Below are positions 1-9,900 of a stretch of DNA of 64,000 nucleotides, piece after piece (position 1 is the stretch's first letter; every line of letters starts with the position of its first letter). This stretch comes from CAVQND01 sp964653485. Lineage in GTDB: Bacteria > Verrucomicrobiota > Verrucomicrobiia > Limisphaerales > UBA8199. The stretch covers positions 7,030 through 71,029 of the forward strand of contig CAZZFF010000015.1 in the NCBI GenBank assembly GCA_964653485.1. Reading direction: 5' to 3'. The notes beneath the pieces were generated by a model. That model was not told the origin of the DNA. It worked only from the letters and a program-made list of their open reading frames with translations, and made no database searches. Position numbers and translations under genes: made by a program.

Positions 1-189
1 ATTGTCCAGCAGGATCAGGTCCGGCAGCTCCACGTCGGCCAGAGCCAAGCCCTCCACTCCGTCCCCCGCCTCGATAATCTTGCAGGCGAACCCTCGAAAA
101 GCGGTGCTGACGATCAGTCGGGTCACCATGTCGTCATCCACCGTCAGGATCTTTCGTTCCATCATATCCTGGTGGGATGTATCGGCCAT
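1..189 (-). CDS. Response regulator receiver domain, 3' part cut by window edge
   Basis: Reading the minus strand from ATG at 189 gives the start of a CheY-like receiver domain. It has the acidic cluster VDDD at residues 18-21 after a beta-strand (KILTVDDD), and the phosphoacceptor context LILLDN with Asp62 encoded at bases 4-6. The protein then leaves the window after residue 63, so its output domain is unknown. ATG codons at residues 9 and 10 are alternative starts. It is divergent from a hybrid histidine kinase 90 bp away, so the two probably form one two-component system. The domain call rests on the conserved Asp positions, not on a search. Confidence 0.75.
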   Translation of the reverse strand, partial: MADTSHQDMMERKILTVDDDMVTRLIVSTAFRGFACKIIEAGDGVEGLALADVELPDLILLDN

Positions 190-278
190 TTCACCCCGCC
201 CTTGAGCGAGAACACCGGAAAACTCGTTCCGGAGCTTAACTTCCCGCCGGACGTGCCGATAAGCACCAGGCGTATATT

Positions 279-2363
279 ATGGTGGCCCACAATGATCGCG
301 TTTTCTGGGGCACGGCCCTTTCCAAAATGAACAGCTCAGAAAGCCACCGCAACGGGGCGGATCCGTGCGACGAGGCCGCACAGGCACAACTTGCGGCCAT
401 ATACGAACATGCCCCGGTGATGCTCGTGCTTGTGGACGAACAGGGGAGCATTGTGCGTGCCAACCGCGCCGCTGCCGCCCTGGCAGGGGCCCAGGCCGAT
501 GCCCTCCGCGGCAAACCCGTCGAGTGCCTTCTGCGCTGGGCCCAGGGCCGCCACGACCCCCGCACTTGCGCTCTTGGCGAGGACTGCAGCGCCTGCGCCC
601 TGCATCGCGCCATCTATCGCACCCTCCAGCAGGGGGGGCCTCACCCCCGTTTCTCCGTTTCCCCTCTCAGGACGGCCAACGGCGAGCCTCGCGCCGCCAA
701 CCTCCTGGTTTCAGTCGCCAGGGTCGTTGTCTCAAGCCGCGCCATGGTCCTCTTGTGCCTGGAAGACCTCACCGAACGCCAGCGCGCCGAGGAGCGCGTC
801 CGCGAGCAGGCCGACCTGCTCGACATTGCCCACGACGCTATCACCGTCCTGGACCTGGACGGCCGCGTCCGTTATTGGAACCACGCCGCCGAGAAGCTCT
901 ACGGCTGGCCCGTCGAAGAGGCCCTGGGCCACGACGCCAGCAGGCTCTTTTTCGAGGAAGTCCCCTCCGAGTTCATCCAGGCCATCGAGGCCACCCTCAA
1001 ATACAGCGCTTGGGACGGCGAATTGCGCCAGGTCCATCGCGATGGCCGGCCTGTCATCGTCCACAGCCGCGCCACCCTCGTCCGCGATGCGGCCAACAGG
1101 CCCAAGTCCATCCTGTTTGTCAGCACCGACGTGACCGAAAAGAAGTCGCTCGAAGCCCGCTTCCTGCGCGTCCAGCGCCTCGAAACCATCGGCGCCCTGG
1201 CCAGCGGCATCGCCCACGACCTCAACAACGTCCTGGCGCCCGTCTCGATGGCCATCGACGTCTTGCGCCTCCATCCGCGCGACGAGCAGGAGCAAATGCT
1301 CCTCCAGATGCTGGCCACCAGCACCCAGCGCGGCGCCGCCATCGTCCGCCAGTTGCTCACCTTCAGCCGCGGCGTCGAAGGCGCCCGCGTCCGCCTCAGG
1401 CCCAAGAGCCTGGTCAAGGAAATCAGCAAGATCATCCAGGAGACCTTCCCCAAGTCCATTCAACTGCGCGTTGACATCCATGACGAGGTCTGTGAAGTCC
1501 TGGGCGACCCTACCCAAATCCATCAGATACTGCTCAACCTCTGCGTCAATGCCCGCGACGCCATGCCCCAGGGCGGCATCCTCACCCTGAGCGTGCGCAA
1601 CCTCCACCTGGATCAACCCGCCCTCGTTGACAAAACCGAGCACCCCGCCGGTCCCTACGTCGCCTTCGAGGTCGCCGATACCGGCACCGGCATGGGCCCC
1701 GAGGTCCTCGCCAAAATCTTCACTCCGTTCTTCACCACCAAACCCGTCGGGCAGGGAACCGGCCTGGGCCTGTCCACGGTCCGCGACATCGCCCGCAATC
1801 ACGGCGGTTTCGTCCAGGTCCGCAGCCAGTCCGGTCAAGGCTCCCGCTTCACCGTCTTTTTCCCCGCCCCCGAAGGCCAGACCGCCGAGACCGCGGCCGT
1901 CGACTCCCCGCCGGCGGCGCTCGGACGCGGTGAATTGATCCTGGTCGCCGATGACGAACAGTCCATTCTCAAGCTGGCTAAACACATCCTCGAGACCCAC
2001 GGCTATCGAGTCCTGACCGCCAACGACGGCCGCGAGGCCCTCGCCATATTCGCCCGCCACCGGCCCGCCATTCGCGCCGTCATCATCGACCTCATGATGC
2101 CCAATCTGGACGGCCCTACCGCCATCAAGGCTCTCCGCTCCTACGACCCCGGCCTTCCCATCCTGGCCGTCAGCGGCACCTCCCCCAACGACAATCCCGT
2201 GTCTGCCAACCAGTCCGCCATTGTCTCCTTCCTCCTGAAGCCCTTCACCGTCCAGAGCCTCCTGGAGGCGATCAACACCGCCCTCCGCCGCCCCGCCCCG
2301 CCAATCGCGGCGCCGCGCTCGCCCGAACCGAGCCCCGGATGCGCCGGCCTCTGCCCGAAATAA
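279..2363 (+). CDS. Hybrid PAS sensor histidine kinase with C-terminal receiver
   Basis: This 694-aa soluble-looking sensor has two PAS-like regions (about 35-165 and 175-290), a HisKA dimerisation/phosphorylation helix with His313 in GIAHDLNN, an HATPase domain (N box LLNLCVNARDAM, G1 DTGTGM, F box FTPFFTTK, G2 GQGTGLGL) and a receiver domain with Asp604 in VIIDLMMP. The first PAS carries a cysteine cluster (a Cys, then CALGEDCSACALH), which could bind metal or sense redox; that is inference. No membrane segment is visible. The start could instead be the ATG at 327, since neither ATG has a clear Shine-Dalgarno. It is divergent from a response regulator at the window edge. The Cys-rich PAS and the hybrid architecture suggest a phosphorelay that signals an internal condition. 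Confidence 0.9.
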   Translation: MVAHNDRVFWGTALSKMNSSESHRNGADPCDEAAQAQLAAIYEHAPVMLVLVDEQGSIVRANRAAAALAGAQADALRGKPVECLLRWAQGRHDPRTCALGEDCSACALHRAIYRTLQQGGPHPRFSVSPLRTANGEPRAANLLVSVARVVVSSRAMVLLCLEDLTERQRAEERVREQADLLDIAHDAITVLDLDGRVRYWNHAAEKLYGWPVEEALGHDASRLFFEEVPSEFIQAIEATLKYSAWDGELRQVHRDGRPVIVHSRATLVRDAANRPKSILFVSTDVTEKKSLEARFLRVQRLETIGALASGIAHDLNNVLAPVSMAIDVLRLHPRDEQEQMLLQMLATSTQRGAAIVRQLLTFSRGVEGARVRLRPKSLVKEISKIIQETFPKSIQLRVDIHDEVCEVLGDPTQIHQILLNLCVNARDAMPQGGILTLSVRNLHLDQPALVDKTEHPAGPYVAFEVADTGTGMGPEVLAKIFTPFFTTKPVGQGTGLGLSTVRDIARNHGGFVQVRSQSGQGSRFTVFFPAPEGQTAETAAVDSPPAALGRGELILVADDEQSILKLAKHILETHGYRVLTANDGREALAIFARHRPAIRAVIIDLMMPNLDGPTAIKALRSYDPGLPILAVSGTSPNDNPVSANQSAIVSFLLKPFTVQSLLEAINTALRRPAPPIAAPRSPEPSPGCAGLCPK

Positions 2364-2459
2364 GCCGCCTATCACCCACCCGCTTCCTCAAAACCGCGCA
2401 AATCGAGCTTTACAACGCACCGGACGGAGCGCATCCTCAACGCAGTCAACGACGTAACT

Positions 2460-2618
2460 ATGGGCAAGCTCGCCATCATCAGAGAGTTCTGGAGCTTTCT
2501 CAGTGCGCGGAAGAAATGGTGGTTGGCGCCCATTTTCATCTTCCTCCTGCTGCTGGGCGGCCTGCTGATCTTTGCCAAAGGCTCCGCCTTGGCCCCGTTC
2601 ATATATAGCCTCTTCTGA
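2460..2618 (+). CDS. DUF5989-type small membrane protein
   Basis: A 52-aa ORF from ATG at 2460 to TGA at 2618. It begins with a basic amphipathic stretch (REFWSFL, then ARKKWW), has one hydrophobic helix (IFIFLLLLGGLLIF), and ends ALAPFIYSLF. This pattern matches my memory of the DUF5989 family: roughly 50-residue proteins with a conserved REFW/KKWW start and an APFIY end, often near exopolysaccharide genes. The stop lies 11 bp before the TTG start of the O-antigen polymerase-like gene, so co-transcription is likely. Function is unknown; a role as a small subunit of surface polysaccharide assembly is inferred from position only. Confidence 0.8.
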   Translation: MGKLAIIREFWSFLSARKKWWLAPIFIFLLLLGGLLIFAKGSALAPFIYSLF

Positions 2619-2629
2619 CGGAGCTGCGC

Positions 2630-4648
2630 TTGGCTCCAAATTCTCGTGACCGGGGAGCGGGTATTTCGTACGCTCCGATCCCGATGGACCGTAATGTCTT
2701 GGATAGATGGTGCGAGCGCGGAATACTGGGATTGACGTTGGCGATTCTCGTTTCGATGCCGCTGGCGTTTGGAGGCAGGCCGCAGCAGCCGGTGGGCTGT
2801 TTTCTCGATTTTTGGCTCCTGGACCCCTTTCTCCTTGCGCAGTGGCTCATGATCCCGCTGCTGGCGTTGTGGCTCGCCAGGCTCTGGCTTAGCCCCAAGC
2901 CGCGGTTGCTATGGCCGCCGATTTGCTGGGCTGTCGTTGCGTTCGCGGCGTATGCGGTCGGCCGGTATCTCACGGCGGACATCGAATACGTCGCCCGGCA
3001 GGAGCTGCTCCACATCCTGGTCTATGGCTTCCTCTTCCTTGCCATCGTCAATAATCTTCACCGGCACGAAGCGGTCCAGGTGATCGCCCTGACGCTGATC
3101 TTCACAGCCATGGCGATCTCCTTTTACGCGGTCTATCAGTTTCTCACCGGATCAAACCGGGTCTGGCACACGGTGTCCCCATTTCCCCATCGCGGCTCCG
3201 GCACTTATATATGTCCGAACCACCTGGCGGGCTTTCTGGAGATGCTCCTCCCCCTGGGCCTGGCGTATGCCCTGGTCGGCCGGTTCAAGCCCCTGACCAA
3301 GGTGTTCTTGGGGTACGCCTCCCTTGCCATCCTCTCGGGCATCGCCGTTTCGGTGTCGCGCGGGGGCTGGGCTTCGACGCTGGTGGCGTTGCTGCTGTTT
3401 TTCGGCGTGCTGCTTGCGCATCGGACCTACCGGCTCCCCTCGCTCGTGCTGCTGGTGGCCCTGGCCGGCGCCGGGGCCTACATGGTCCCCAAGAGCGAGA
3501 TCTTTCACACCCGCATCCGCCAGCTTGTCGCTGACGGCCAGTTCCGCGACGATGCCCGGTTCGCCCTCTGGCAGCCCGCCCTCCGGGCCTGGCAGAACAA
3601 CGTCCTGTGGGGCGTCGGACCCGCCCATTACGACTTCCGATTCCGGCAGTACCGGCCCTTGGAGATTCAGGCCCGGGCCGACCGGGCGCACAATGATTTT
3701 CTCAATGCGCTGGCCGACTGGGGAGTGGTCGGCGCCGGGCTGATCGCCACGGCCTGGGGACTGCTCTTCCTGGGTGTGTGCAAGAGCTGGCGCTACGTTC
3801 GCAGCGCGCCCCGGGATTTGGGCGGAAAACAGAGCAGCAACAAATTCGCTTTTGTCCTCGGCGCCACCCTTGGCCTTGTCGCCATCCTGTGCCACGCCTT
3901 GGTCGATTTCAACATGTACATCCCCGCAAACGCGCTCCTGGCGATCACTCTCATGGCCATCGTCACTAGCCATCTGCGCTTTGCAACCGAGCGATACTGG
4001 GTGACAGCCCGGCTCTGGGCCAAGGTCGTCGGCACAGCCGTGCTGGCGGCGGGCCTGGGCTACCTGGCCATCCAGGCCAGCCGCCACACAGCCGAAAATC
4101 TGTGGCTCGCGCGCGCCGCCCGCGCGGACAACATCTCCTTGCCTCAAGCCCACTTGTTCGAAAAAGCCTTCGCCGCCGAACCGATGAACGGAGGGACCGC
4201 CTGTGCCATCGGCGACATATACCGCCTCCAGAGCGCCGAAGGGAACGACGGCTACCAGCAGTTGACGGCCCGCGCTATGGATTGGTTCGCCCTGGCCAGG
4301 AAGCTCAATCCCTGGGACGCCGCCTGCGATCTGGGCTACGGCTGGTGCCTGGACTGGCTGGATCGCTCCGACGAGTCCTGGCCTTACTTCGACCGAGCCG
4401 ACGCCCTCGATCCAAACAGCTATTACACCATGGCTTGCATCGGGCTGCATTATATCAAACGCGGCGAATATGCCGCCGCCCGCCCATGGATGGAGCGATC
4501 CCTCGACCTCGGAAAAGGCGTCCAAGTGAAAACCGACCTCCTCAATGCGGCCTTTTATCTCGACGTCATCGACCGAAATCTTCTGACCGCCGCCACCAAC
4601 GAGCCGCCCACAACGCTCTATTTGCCCAACAACGCCGCGAAGAAATAG
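2630..4648 (+). CDS. O-antigen polymerase/ligase family membrane protein with TPR tail
   Basis: A 672-aa polytopic protein: about ten to twelve hydrophobic helices over residues 25-480, then a soluble C-terminal part with TPR-like helical repeats (for example WFALARKLNPWDAA and YFDRADALDPNSYYTM). The segments VSRGGWASTLVALLL and RAHNDFLNALADWGVVGAGL match the Wzy_C/O-antigen ligase superfamily, which polymerises or transfers lipid-linked glycan repeats at the periplasmic face. A TTG start at 2630 has GGAG 6 nt upstream; the first ATG (2684, residue 19) has no visible ribosome site. It follows the DUF5989 gene and precedes an ExeA-like ATPase, so it probably belongs to a surface polysaccharide locus. 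Whether it is a polymerase or a ligase cannot be told from sequence. Confidence 0.85.
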   Translation: MAPNSRDRGAGISYAPIPMDRNVLDRWCERGILGLTLAILVSMPLAFGGRPQQPVGCFLDFWLLDPFLLAQWLMIPLLALWLARLWLSPKPRLLWPPICWAVVAFAAYAVGRYLTADIEYVARQELLHILVYGFLFLAIVNNLHRHEAVQVIALTLIFTAMAISFYAVYQFLTGSNRVWHTVSPFPHRGSGTYICPNHLAGFLEMLLPLGLAYALVGRFKPLTKVFLGYASLAILSGIAVSVSRGGWASTLVALLLFFGVLLAHRTYRLPSLVLLVALAGAGAYMVPKSEIFHTRIRQLVADGQFRDDARFALWQPALRAWQNNVLWGVGPAHYDFRFRQYRPLEIQARADRAHNDFLNALADWGVVGAGLIATAWGLLFLGVCKSWRYVRSAPRDLGGKQSSNKFAFVLGATLGLVAILCHALVDFNMYIPANALLAITLMAIVTSHLRFATERYWVTARLWAKVVGTAVLAAGLGYLAIQASRHTAENLWLARAARADNISLPQAHLFEKAFAAEPMNGGTACAIGDIYRLQSAEGNDGYQQLTARAMDWFALARKLNPWDAACDLGYGWCLDWLDRSDESWPYFDRADALDPNSYYTMACIGLHYIKRGEYAAARPWMERSLDLGKGVQVKTDLLNAAFYLDVIDRNLLTAATNEPPTTLYLPNNAAKK

Positions 4649-4685
4649 CCCGGCGTGTCAGCTTTTGGGACACGACACGCGAGGT

Positions 4686-4918
4686 AAATCCGAAATCCGA
4701 AATCCGAAATCCGAAGGAAATCCGAAATCCGAATTCCCGAAACCTGAGATCCCGAGGCCGCTGGCCTATTCGGTGCGATATTTGCGCGGTGCGAAGTCAC
4801 TCGTGGGCTCAGCACCCAGGCCAAAGCGGATGCTGGGGAGCTTTGTGATCACGACCTTATGCATTCGGATTTCGGATTTCGGATCTCCTTCGGATTTCGG
4901 ATTTCGGATTTCGGATTT
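4686..4918. repeat. Inverted arrays of CCGAAAT units (long hairpin element)
   Basis: Between two genes, the unit CCGAAAT is repeated in tandem at 4686-4733, and its reverse complement ATTTCGG is repeated at 4862-4918. The two arrays are near-perfect inverted copies of each other over about 45 bp, including the irregular GGA break in the middle. The 128 bp between them carry no ORF I trust. The transcript could fold into a long hairpin. The upstream polymerase gene ends 37 bp before the first array, so the element could also act as an mRNA end or stabilising structure; that part is inference. Confidence 0.9.
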
Positions 4919-4979
4919 TTGCCCCGTCGCCACTTCACGACACCCCTCCATCGGGCATCATTCTTGCTTTGTCTCACCT

Positions 4980-5795
4980 GTGTATTTGGATTATTACGGG
5001 CTGAGCGAAGCGCCGTTCGATATTTCACCGAACCCGCACTTCCTCTTTTACAGCGTGAAGCACCGGGAGGCCTTCAATCATCTGCTCTACGGAATTCGCG
5101 AGCGGAAGGGCTTCGTCCAGCTTACCGGGGAAGTCGGGGCGGGCAAGACGACGCTCTGCCGGGCGCTGCTCGAGCGCTTGGACGCCCGGTTTTCGACGGC
5201 GCTGATTCTGAACCCGGTCATGAGCGCGGCCGAGTTGCTCAAAGCCGTGGCGATTGAATTTGGCCTCGCCGTGCATGGTCTGGACCGCCTCGAGACGTTG
5301 GCCGTCCTCAACCAGTTCCTTCTCAAGCAAGCCGAGGAAGGCCGCGAGGCGGTGCTCATCATAGATGATGCCCAGGACTTGACCGATGAGCTCCTGGAGC
5401 AAATCCGGCTCCTTTCCAACCTGGAGACCGACACCCGCAAGCTGCTGCAAATTGTCCTGCTCGGCCAACCGGAGTTGCGAGAGCGGCTGAATAATCCCCG
5501 CCTCCGCCAACTCCGCCAGCGCATCACCGTCCGCTACCATCTGCTCTCGCTGGACCGGTTGGAAGTGGTCCAGTACATCCAGCATCGCCTCCAGATTTCC
5601 GGCGCCAACGGCGCGCCCTTCTTTACGCAGCCGGCCCTATGGCGTGTCTTTCGTTACAGCCAGGGCATCCCCCGGCTCGTCAATGCCATTTGCGACAAGG
5701 CCCTGCTGGCCGGCTTTGTGCAGCAGCGCGAGCGGATCGATTTCAGCATGGTCGGCCGCGCCGTCCGTGAACTCGAAGGACACTTCGCCGCATGA
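4980..5795 (+). CDS. ExeA/GspA-like secretion AAA ATPase
   Basis: A 271-aa ATPase with Walker A GEVGAGKTT at about residues 50-58 and Walker B VLIIDDAQDL near residue 125. The N-terminus, YLDYYGLSEAPFDISPNP, is typical of the ExeA/GspA family and the related ATPase of PEP-CTERM/exosortase loci. These proteins use ATP to help assemble the secretin or to power envelope export. The start is taken as GTG at 4980 because the ORF extends upstream only through the CCGAAAT repeats. Its stop overlaps the next start by four bases (ATGA), and the neighbour is GspB-like, matching the ExeA-ExeB pairing. The adjacent polymerase gene links the pair to surface polysaccharide or protein export. Confidence 0.88.
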   Translation: MYLDYYGLSEAPFDISPNPHFLFYSVKHREAFNHLLYGIRERKGFVQLTGEVGAGKTTLCRALLERLDARFSTALILNPVMSAAELLKAVAIEFGLAVHGLDRLETLAVLNQFLLKQAEEGREAVLIIDDAQDLTDELLEQIRLLSNLETDTRKLLQIVLLGQPELRERLNNPRLRQLRQRITVRYHLLSLDRLEVVQYIQHRLQISGANGAPFFTQPALWRVFRYSQGIPRLVNAICDKALLAGFVQQRERIDFSMVGRAVRELEGHFAA

Positions 5796-6421
5796 GCTTG
5801 ATTAACGATGCGCTGAGACGGACCAAACAGTCCCAACAGCGGGCCCTGCCGTCCGCCCCACCAGGCCCCCAACTCCAGCCCCTGGAGGCCGTGGTCCTCC
5901 CGCCTCCGAACCGCAGGCTGATGCGGCTTGGCGTCGCGGGCGCCGCCGCTTTGGTTGGGCTGCTTCTGATTTGGCAGGCGACGCGAAGCCACCAACCGGG
6001 GTCCGCGGACGCCACCATGCCCGCAGCCCCCCGGGCAAGCAATTCCCCATCGGACGTCCCGCGCTCCGCCGCGCCCGCGCCGGACTTGCAGCCCGCCGTT
6101 GCGGCCGGTGAATCTCCACCCTCGCCCGGCCACGAAGCGGAGCCGGCGGCGAAGGCGCCCTCCACCAACGTCCTCATCTTCTCAGGACCGGCCTCAGCCA
6201 CCAACACCCTGCCAGCGGCCCCGCCTGAAGAGCCCTCGCCGGCGACGCCCGCCATTCGGCTGCAGGCAATCGTCTTCCACCCGACACGCCCGTCGGCCAT
6301 GATCAACGGCAAGACTCTCTTCGTTGGGGACATGTTGGGTGAGATGCGCTTGGTGGCCATTAGCCGCGAGAGCGCCACCCTTGTCGGCGGAGGCCAGACC
6401 AATCTCCTGACATTGCGCTGA
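5792..6421 (+). CDS. GspB/ExeB-like secretion accessory protein
   Basis: A 209-aa protein that starts MSLINDALRRTKQSQQ, a conserved cytoplasmic head of GspB-like proteins. A single membrane helix follows (LGVAGAAALVGLLLIW, about residues 46-61), then a Pro/Ala-rich linker, then a small C-terminal domain (LQAIVFHPTRPSAMINGKTLFVGD to the end) that fits the T2SSB domain. In type II systems this protein pairs with the ExeA ATPase and contacts peptidoglycan or the secretin. Start and stop overlap the ATPase gene, indicating translational coupling. No other type II secretion genes lie nearby except PilT, about 10 kb away on the other strand. Confidence 0.82.
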   Translation: MSLINDALRRTKQSQQRALPSAPPGPQLQPLEAVVLPPPNRRLMRLGVAGAAALVGLLLIWQATRSHQPGSADATMPAAPRASNSPSDVPRSAAPAPDLQPAVAAGESPPSPGHEAEPAAKAPSTNVLIFSGPASATNTLPAAPPEEPSPATPAIRLQAIVFHPTRPSAMINGKTLFVGDMLGEMRLVAISRESATLVGGGQTNLLTLR

Positions 6422-6587
6422 GCAGGCTTGAACCTCGGCCCGGGCTGCGTCACCGGCGCTGACCCGCGATGCCGGAACGCAGCGGACGGTCCCCTGCAAC
6501 TCCGGCTCCTGCCCCGACCTACCGCGGCGCCCCACTTGACACAATTCACTTTGTGGCGCAAAGTAACAACGCCGTCTTGCAAAAGCT

Positions 6588-6818
6588 ATGAAAGCCAATT
6601 GGTTCAAGCGCCTCGGCTGGTTCTATCTCCCCGTGTCGGTTCCGGGCGCGCTCGTGTGCCTCCTCGCCGCGGTGTTCTGCCTGACAGTCTTCCGGGCGGT
6701 GGACCGGCACTCCCACTCCGCCTCCGATACCCTGTATGGCGTCTTTCCGTTCTTCGCCTGCACTTTCCTGCTCGTGGATTGGATCGGCGGCAGGACCACA
6801 TCCCAACCCAAACCGTGA
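6588..6818 (+). CDS. Small two-helix membrane protein, unknown function
   Basis: A 76-aa protein with two hydrophobic helices (about residues 10-36 and 46-65) joined by a short charged loop with His and Asp (FRAVDRHSHSASD). It ends in a polar tail. It is compact, begins with ATG, and is better organised than any alternative frame here. It lies 166 bp after the GspB-like gene and about 100 bp before the AddB-like gene, so it may be its own transcription unit. I do not recognise a named family; small proteins of this form are common in Verrucomicrobiota, but I cannot assign a role. Confidence 0.65.
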   Translation: MKANWFKRLGWFYLPVSVPGALVCLLAAVFCLTVFRAVDRHSHSASDTLYGVFPFFACTFLLVDWIGGRTTSQPKP

Positions 6819-6917
6819 ATACCGGAGGACGGGTGGGTTTGTTCACGGCCGCGCTCCGCCGTCCCTCCATAAAGGTTTGCGCCGGTCGGGTTGTTTCGCA
6901 AGATTAGGGGGGTGCAG

Positions 6918-9900
6918 GTGCGGCTTTTACTCGGGCCGGCCGGGAGCGGGAAGACATTCCGTTGTCTGGCGGAATTGGGTCATGAGCTTGCGGCCTCCCC
7001 GGAGGGACGGCCGCTGCTGCTCATTGCGCCCAAGCAGACCACCTACCAGTTGGAGCGGCAGCTTCTGGCCCAGCCGGGCATTCCAGGTTACACGCGGCTG
7101 CACATCCTCTCATTCGAGCGCCTCGCCCATTTCATCTTCGACTGCCTGGGTCTGTCCTCGCCCGGCATGCTCGATGAGGAAGGCCGCTTGATGGTCTTGC
7201 GGGGATTGCTGGCCCGAAAGCGCCATGAACTGAAGCTCTTCCGCGCCAGCGCCCGCCTGACCGGCTTTGCCCAGCAGCTCAGCCAGGTTTTGCGCGAGTT
7301 GCAGCGGCGCCAGCTCACGCCCGAGTCCCTGCTTCAATTGGCGGAGCAGGCGCGGGAGGCCGAGGGTCTGGCCTTGAAGCTGCAAGACCTGGCGACTCTG
7401 CTCCGCGATTATCTGGAGTGGCTACGGGCGCATGACTTGAAGGATGCCGATTGCCTGCTGGCGGCGGCGGTCGAGGCGCTGGACCGAGGGCGAAGCGCGG
7501 ACACTCTCATTCCGAACTCCAAAATCCGAAGCAGCGGGCTGGACATCGACCGGCTATGGGTTGACGGCTTTGCGGAATGGTCGTCTCAGGAACTGGACCT
7601 GCTGGTGGCGTTGGTGCCGCACTGCGGCCAGGCGACCCTCACCTTCTGCCTGGACCGGCCCGGGGCCGGCGAGGTTTCCTGGCTCTCGAACTGGTCGGTC
7701 GTCCGCGAGTCTTTTGAGGAGTGCCGGAAACGGCTCGGCAGCCTGGCCGAGGCGGTGGTTTCGGTCGAGACGTTATCCCGGCATCCCAGCCGGACCCGCT
7801 TCCTGAACAACCCGGTCTTGCAGCACCTCGAGAAGTTCTGGGCCGAGCCGCAGCCTTACACGCCCCCCCAGGGGCATTCGGAGCGCCCGCCAGGGACGGA
7901 AGACGCGGCCATTCCGGACGACGCCCTGAGGCGCAGCTTGCGCGTGGTGATGTGCTCGAATCCGGAGGCCGAAGTGACGTTAGCGGCGCACGAAGTCCTC
8001 CGTCATGTCCGCGCGGGCGGACGCTATCGCGAGGTGACCGTCCTTGTCCGGAAACTGGAAGGCTATCACGAGCCTCTCCAACGCATCTTCTCGCGCTACG
8101 ACATTCCGTTCTTTCTCGACCGGCGCGAGTCGGTGTCCCACCACCCGCTGGCCGAGTTGACCCGCAGCGCATTGCGCACAGTGGCCTCCGGCTGGCAGCG
8201 GGACGACTGGTTCGCGGCGCTCAAGACGGGCCTCGTGCCGGCCTCGGAGGAGGAAGTGGACCGTCTGGAGAATGAGGCGCTGGCCCGGGGCTGGCAAGGC
8301 CAAGTCTGGCAGAAGCCGCTGGTCATCGAGCAGGAGCCGGAGCTGACCCGGTGGCTGGCGGACCTGCATCACCGGCTCCTCCCGCCTTTTCAGCGGCTCG
8401 CCCTGGCAATGGCGGCCCGACAGAACAGGCCCACCGGCCGGGAGATGGCCGCCGCCCTGCGAGAGTTCTGGAAGGGCCTTGAAATCCCGGAGCGGCTCCG
8501 GCAATGGGCGGCGGCGGAAATCTCCAGCGCCAGGTTCCGCATCCCCGGTTCCGTTCATGCCACCGTCTGGGAGCAGATGACCGCCTGGGTGGACAATGTG
8601 GAGCTGGCCTTTCCCGCCGAACCCCTATCTCTCCGCGAGTGGCTGCCCATCCTCGACGCCGGCCTGGCCAACCTGAGTGTCGGCGTGATTCCCCCCGCCC
8701 TGGACCAGGTGCTCATCGGCGCCATAGATCGGTCCCGCAACCCGGACATCAAGCTCGCCCTCGTCCTCGGACTCAACGAAACCCTCTTCCCCGCCCCGCC
8801 GGAGACGACGGTGCTGCTGACGGAGGCCGACCGGCTCGAACTGGAGAAACGCGGCATCATCCTGGGTGCCACCGTTCGCCAACAGTTCGGACGGGAACGC
8901 TACTACGCATACATTGCCTGCACCCGCGCGCGCGAGCGCGTCGTCCTCACGGGCGCCTCGCACAATGCCAAAGGAGCGCCCCTTAACCCCTCCCCCTTCC
9001 TGTCCCAGGTCCGCCGGCTCTTTCCAACGATGCAGATCGAGTTCGCCCCCCTGGAGACCGACTGGCGGCGCGGCGAGCACGCAAGCGAGTTGGTCGTCCC
9101 CCTGCTCAAGGCCAGGGCGTCGCAAGTCCTAAGGGCGAGGGACCAGGCGCGAAGCGGGGAGAGGACACCGCGCCCGGAGGAAGGCAAGGAGCCGCCTGGC
9201 GCCGAAATCACGGCCCTGGCCGGTCTGCCGGCGCTGGCCGCGGTGCTGGAGCGATTGAAATACTTCCAGGACCCGCAGACGCGGGAGCGGCTTTCCCCGG
9301 CGCTGGCTGTCCGCCTCTATGGGCCTGTCTTGCGCACGTCGGTCAGCCGGATGGAGCAATTCGCCGCCTGCCCGTTCAAGTTTTTTGTCGACTCCGGCCT
9401 GCGGGCCGAGGAGCGGGAACTTTTCGAGCTGGATGTGAAGGAGCAAGGCACCTTTCAGCACGACGTGCTGGCGCTCTTTCACGAGGAGTTGTCCCGGGAA
9501 AACAAGCGCTGGCGCGACATCACCCCCGCTGAGGCGCGGCAGCGCGTCGCCGGCATTGCCAAGGGCCTTATGGCCGGCTACCGCGACGGCCTCTTGCAGG
9601 CCAGCGAGCGGAGCCGCTTCATGGCCCGGACCCTGATGGAGTCGCTCCAGGACTTTGTCGAAACCCTCGTCGGCTGGATGCGCCAACAATACGAGTTCGA
9701 ACCAGCCAAGGTCGAACTCCCCTTCGGCGAGGAGGAAAGCTCGCCGGCCTGGAGAATCCCGCTCGGGGACGGCCATCGCCTCGATCTCCATGGCCGGATC
9801 GACCGCGTGGATTTCTACCGGGAGGCGGCAACCGGCTCCGCCCTTTGCGTGGTTGTGGACTACAAATCAGGCCACAAGCAGCTTGACCCGGTGCTCATGG

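Noticed and set aside
732..2375. A 547-codon minus-strand ORF antisense to the histidine kinase
   Set aside because: Composition is that of a GC-rich shadow (Gly/Ala/Asp-rich, no domain), while the opposite frame has all kinase motifs.
3152..4525. A 457-codon minus-strand ORF antisense to the O-antigen polymerase
   Set aside because: No domain; the sense frame encodes clear membrane helices and TPR repeats.
4686..4918. CCGAAAT arrays as a CRISPR
   Set aside because: Units are 7 bp with no spacers and lie in inverted arrays; no cas gene nearby.
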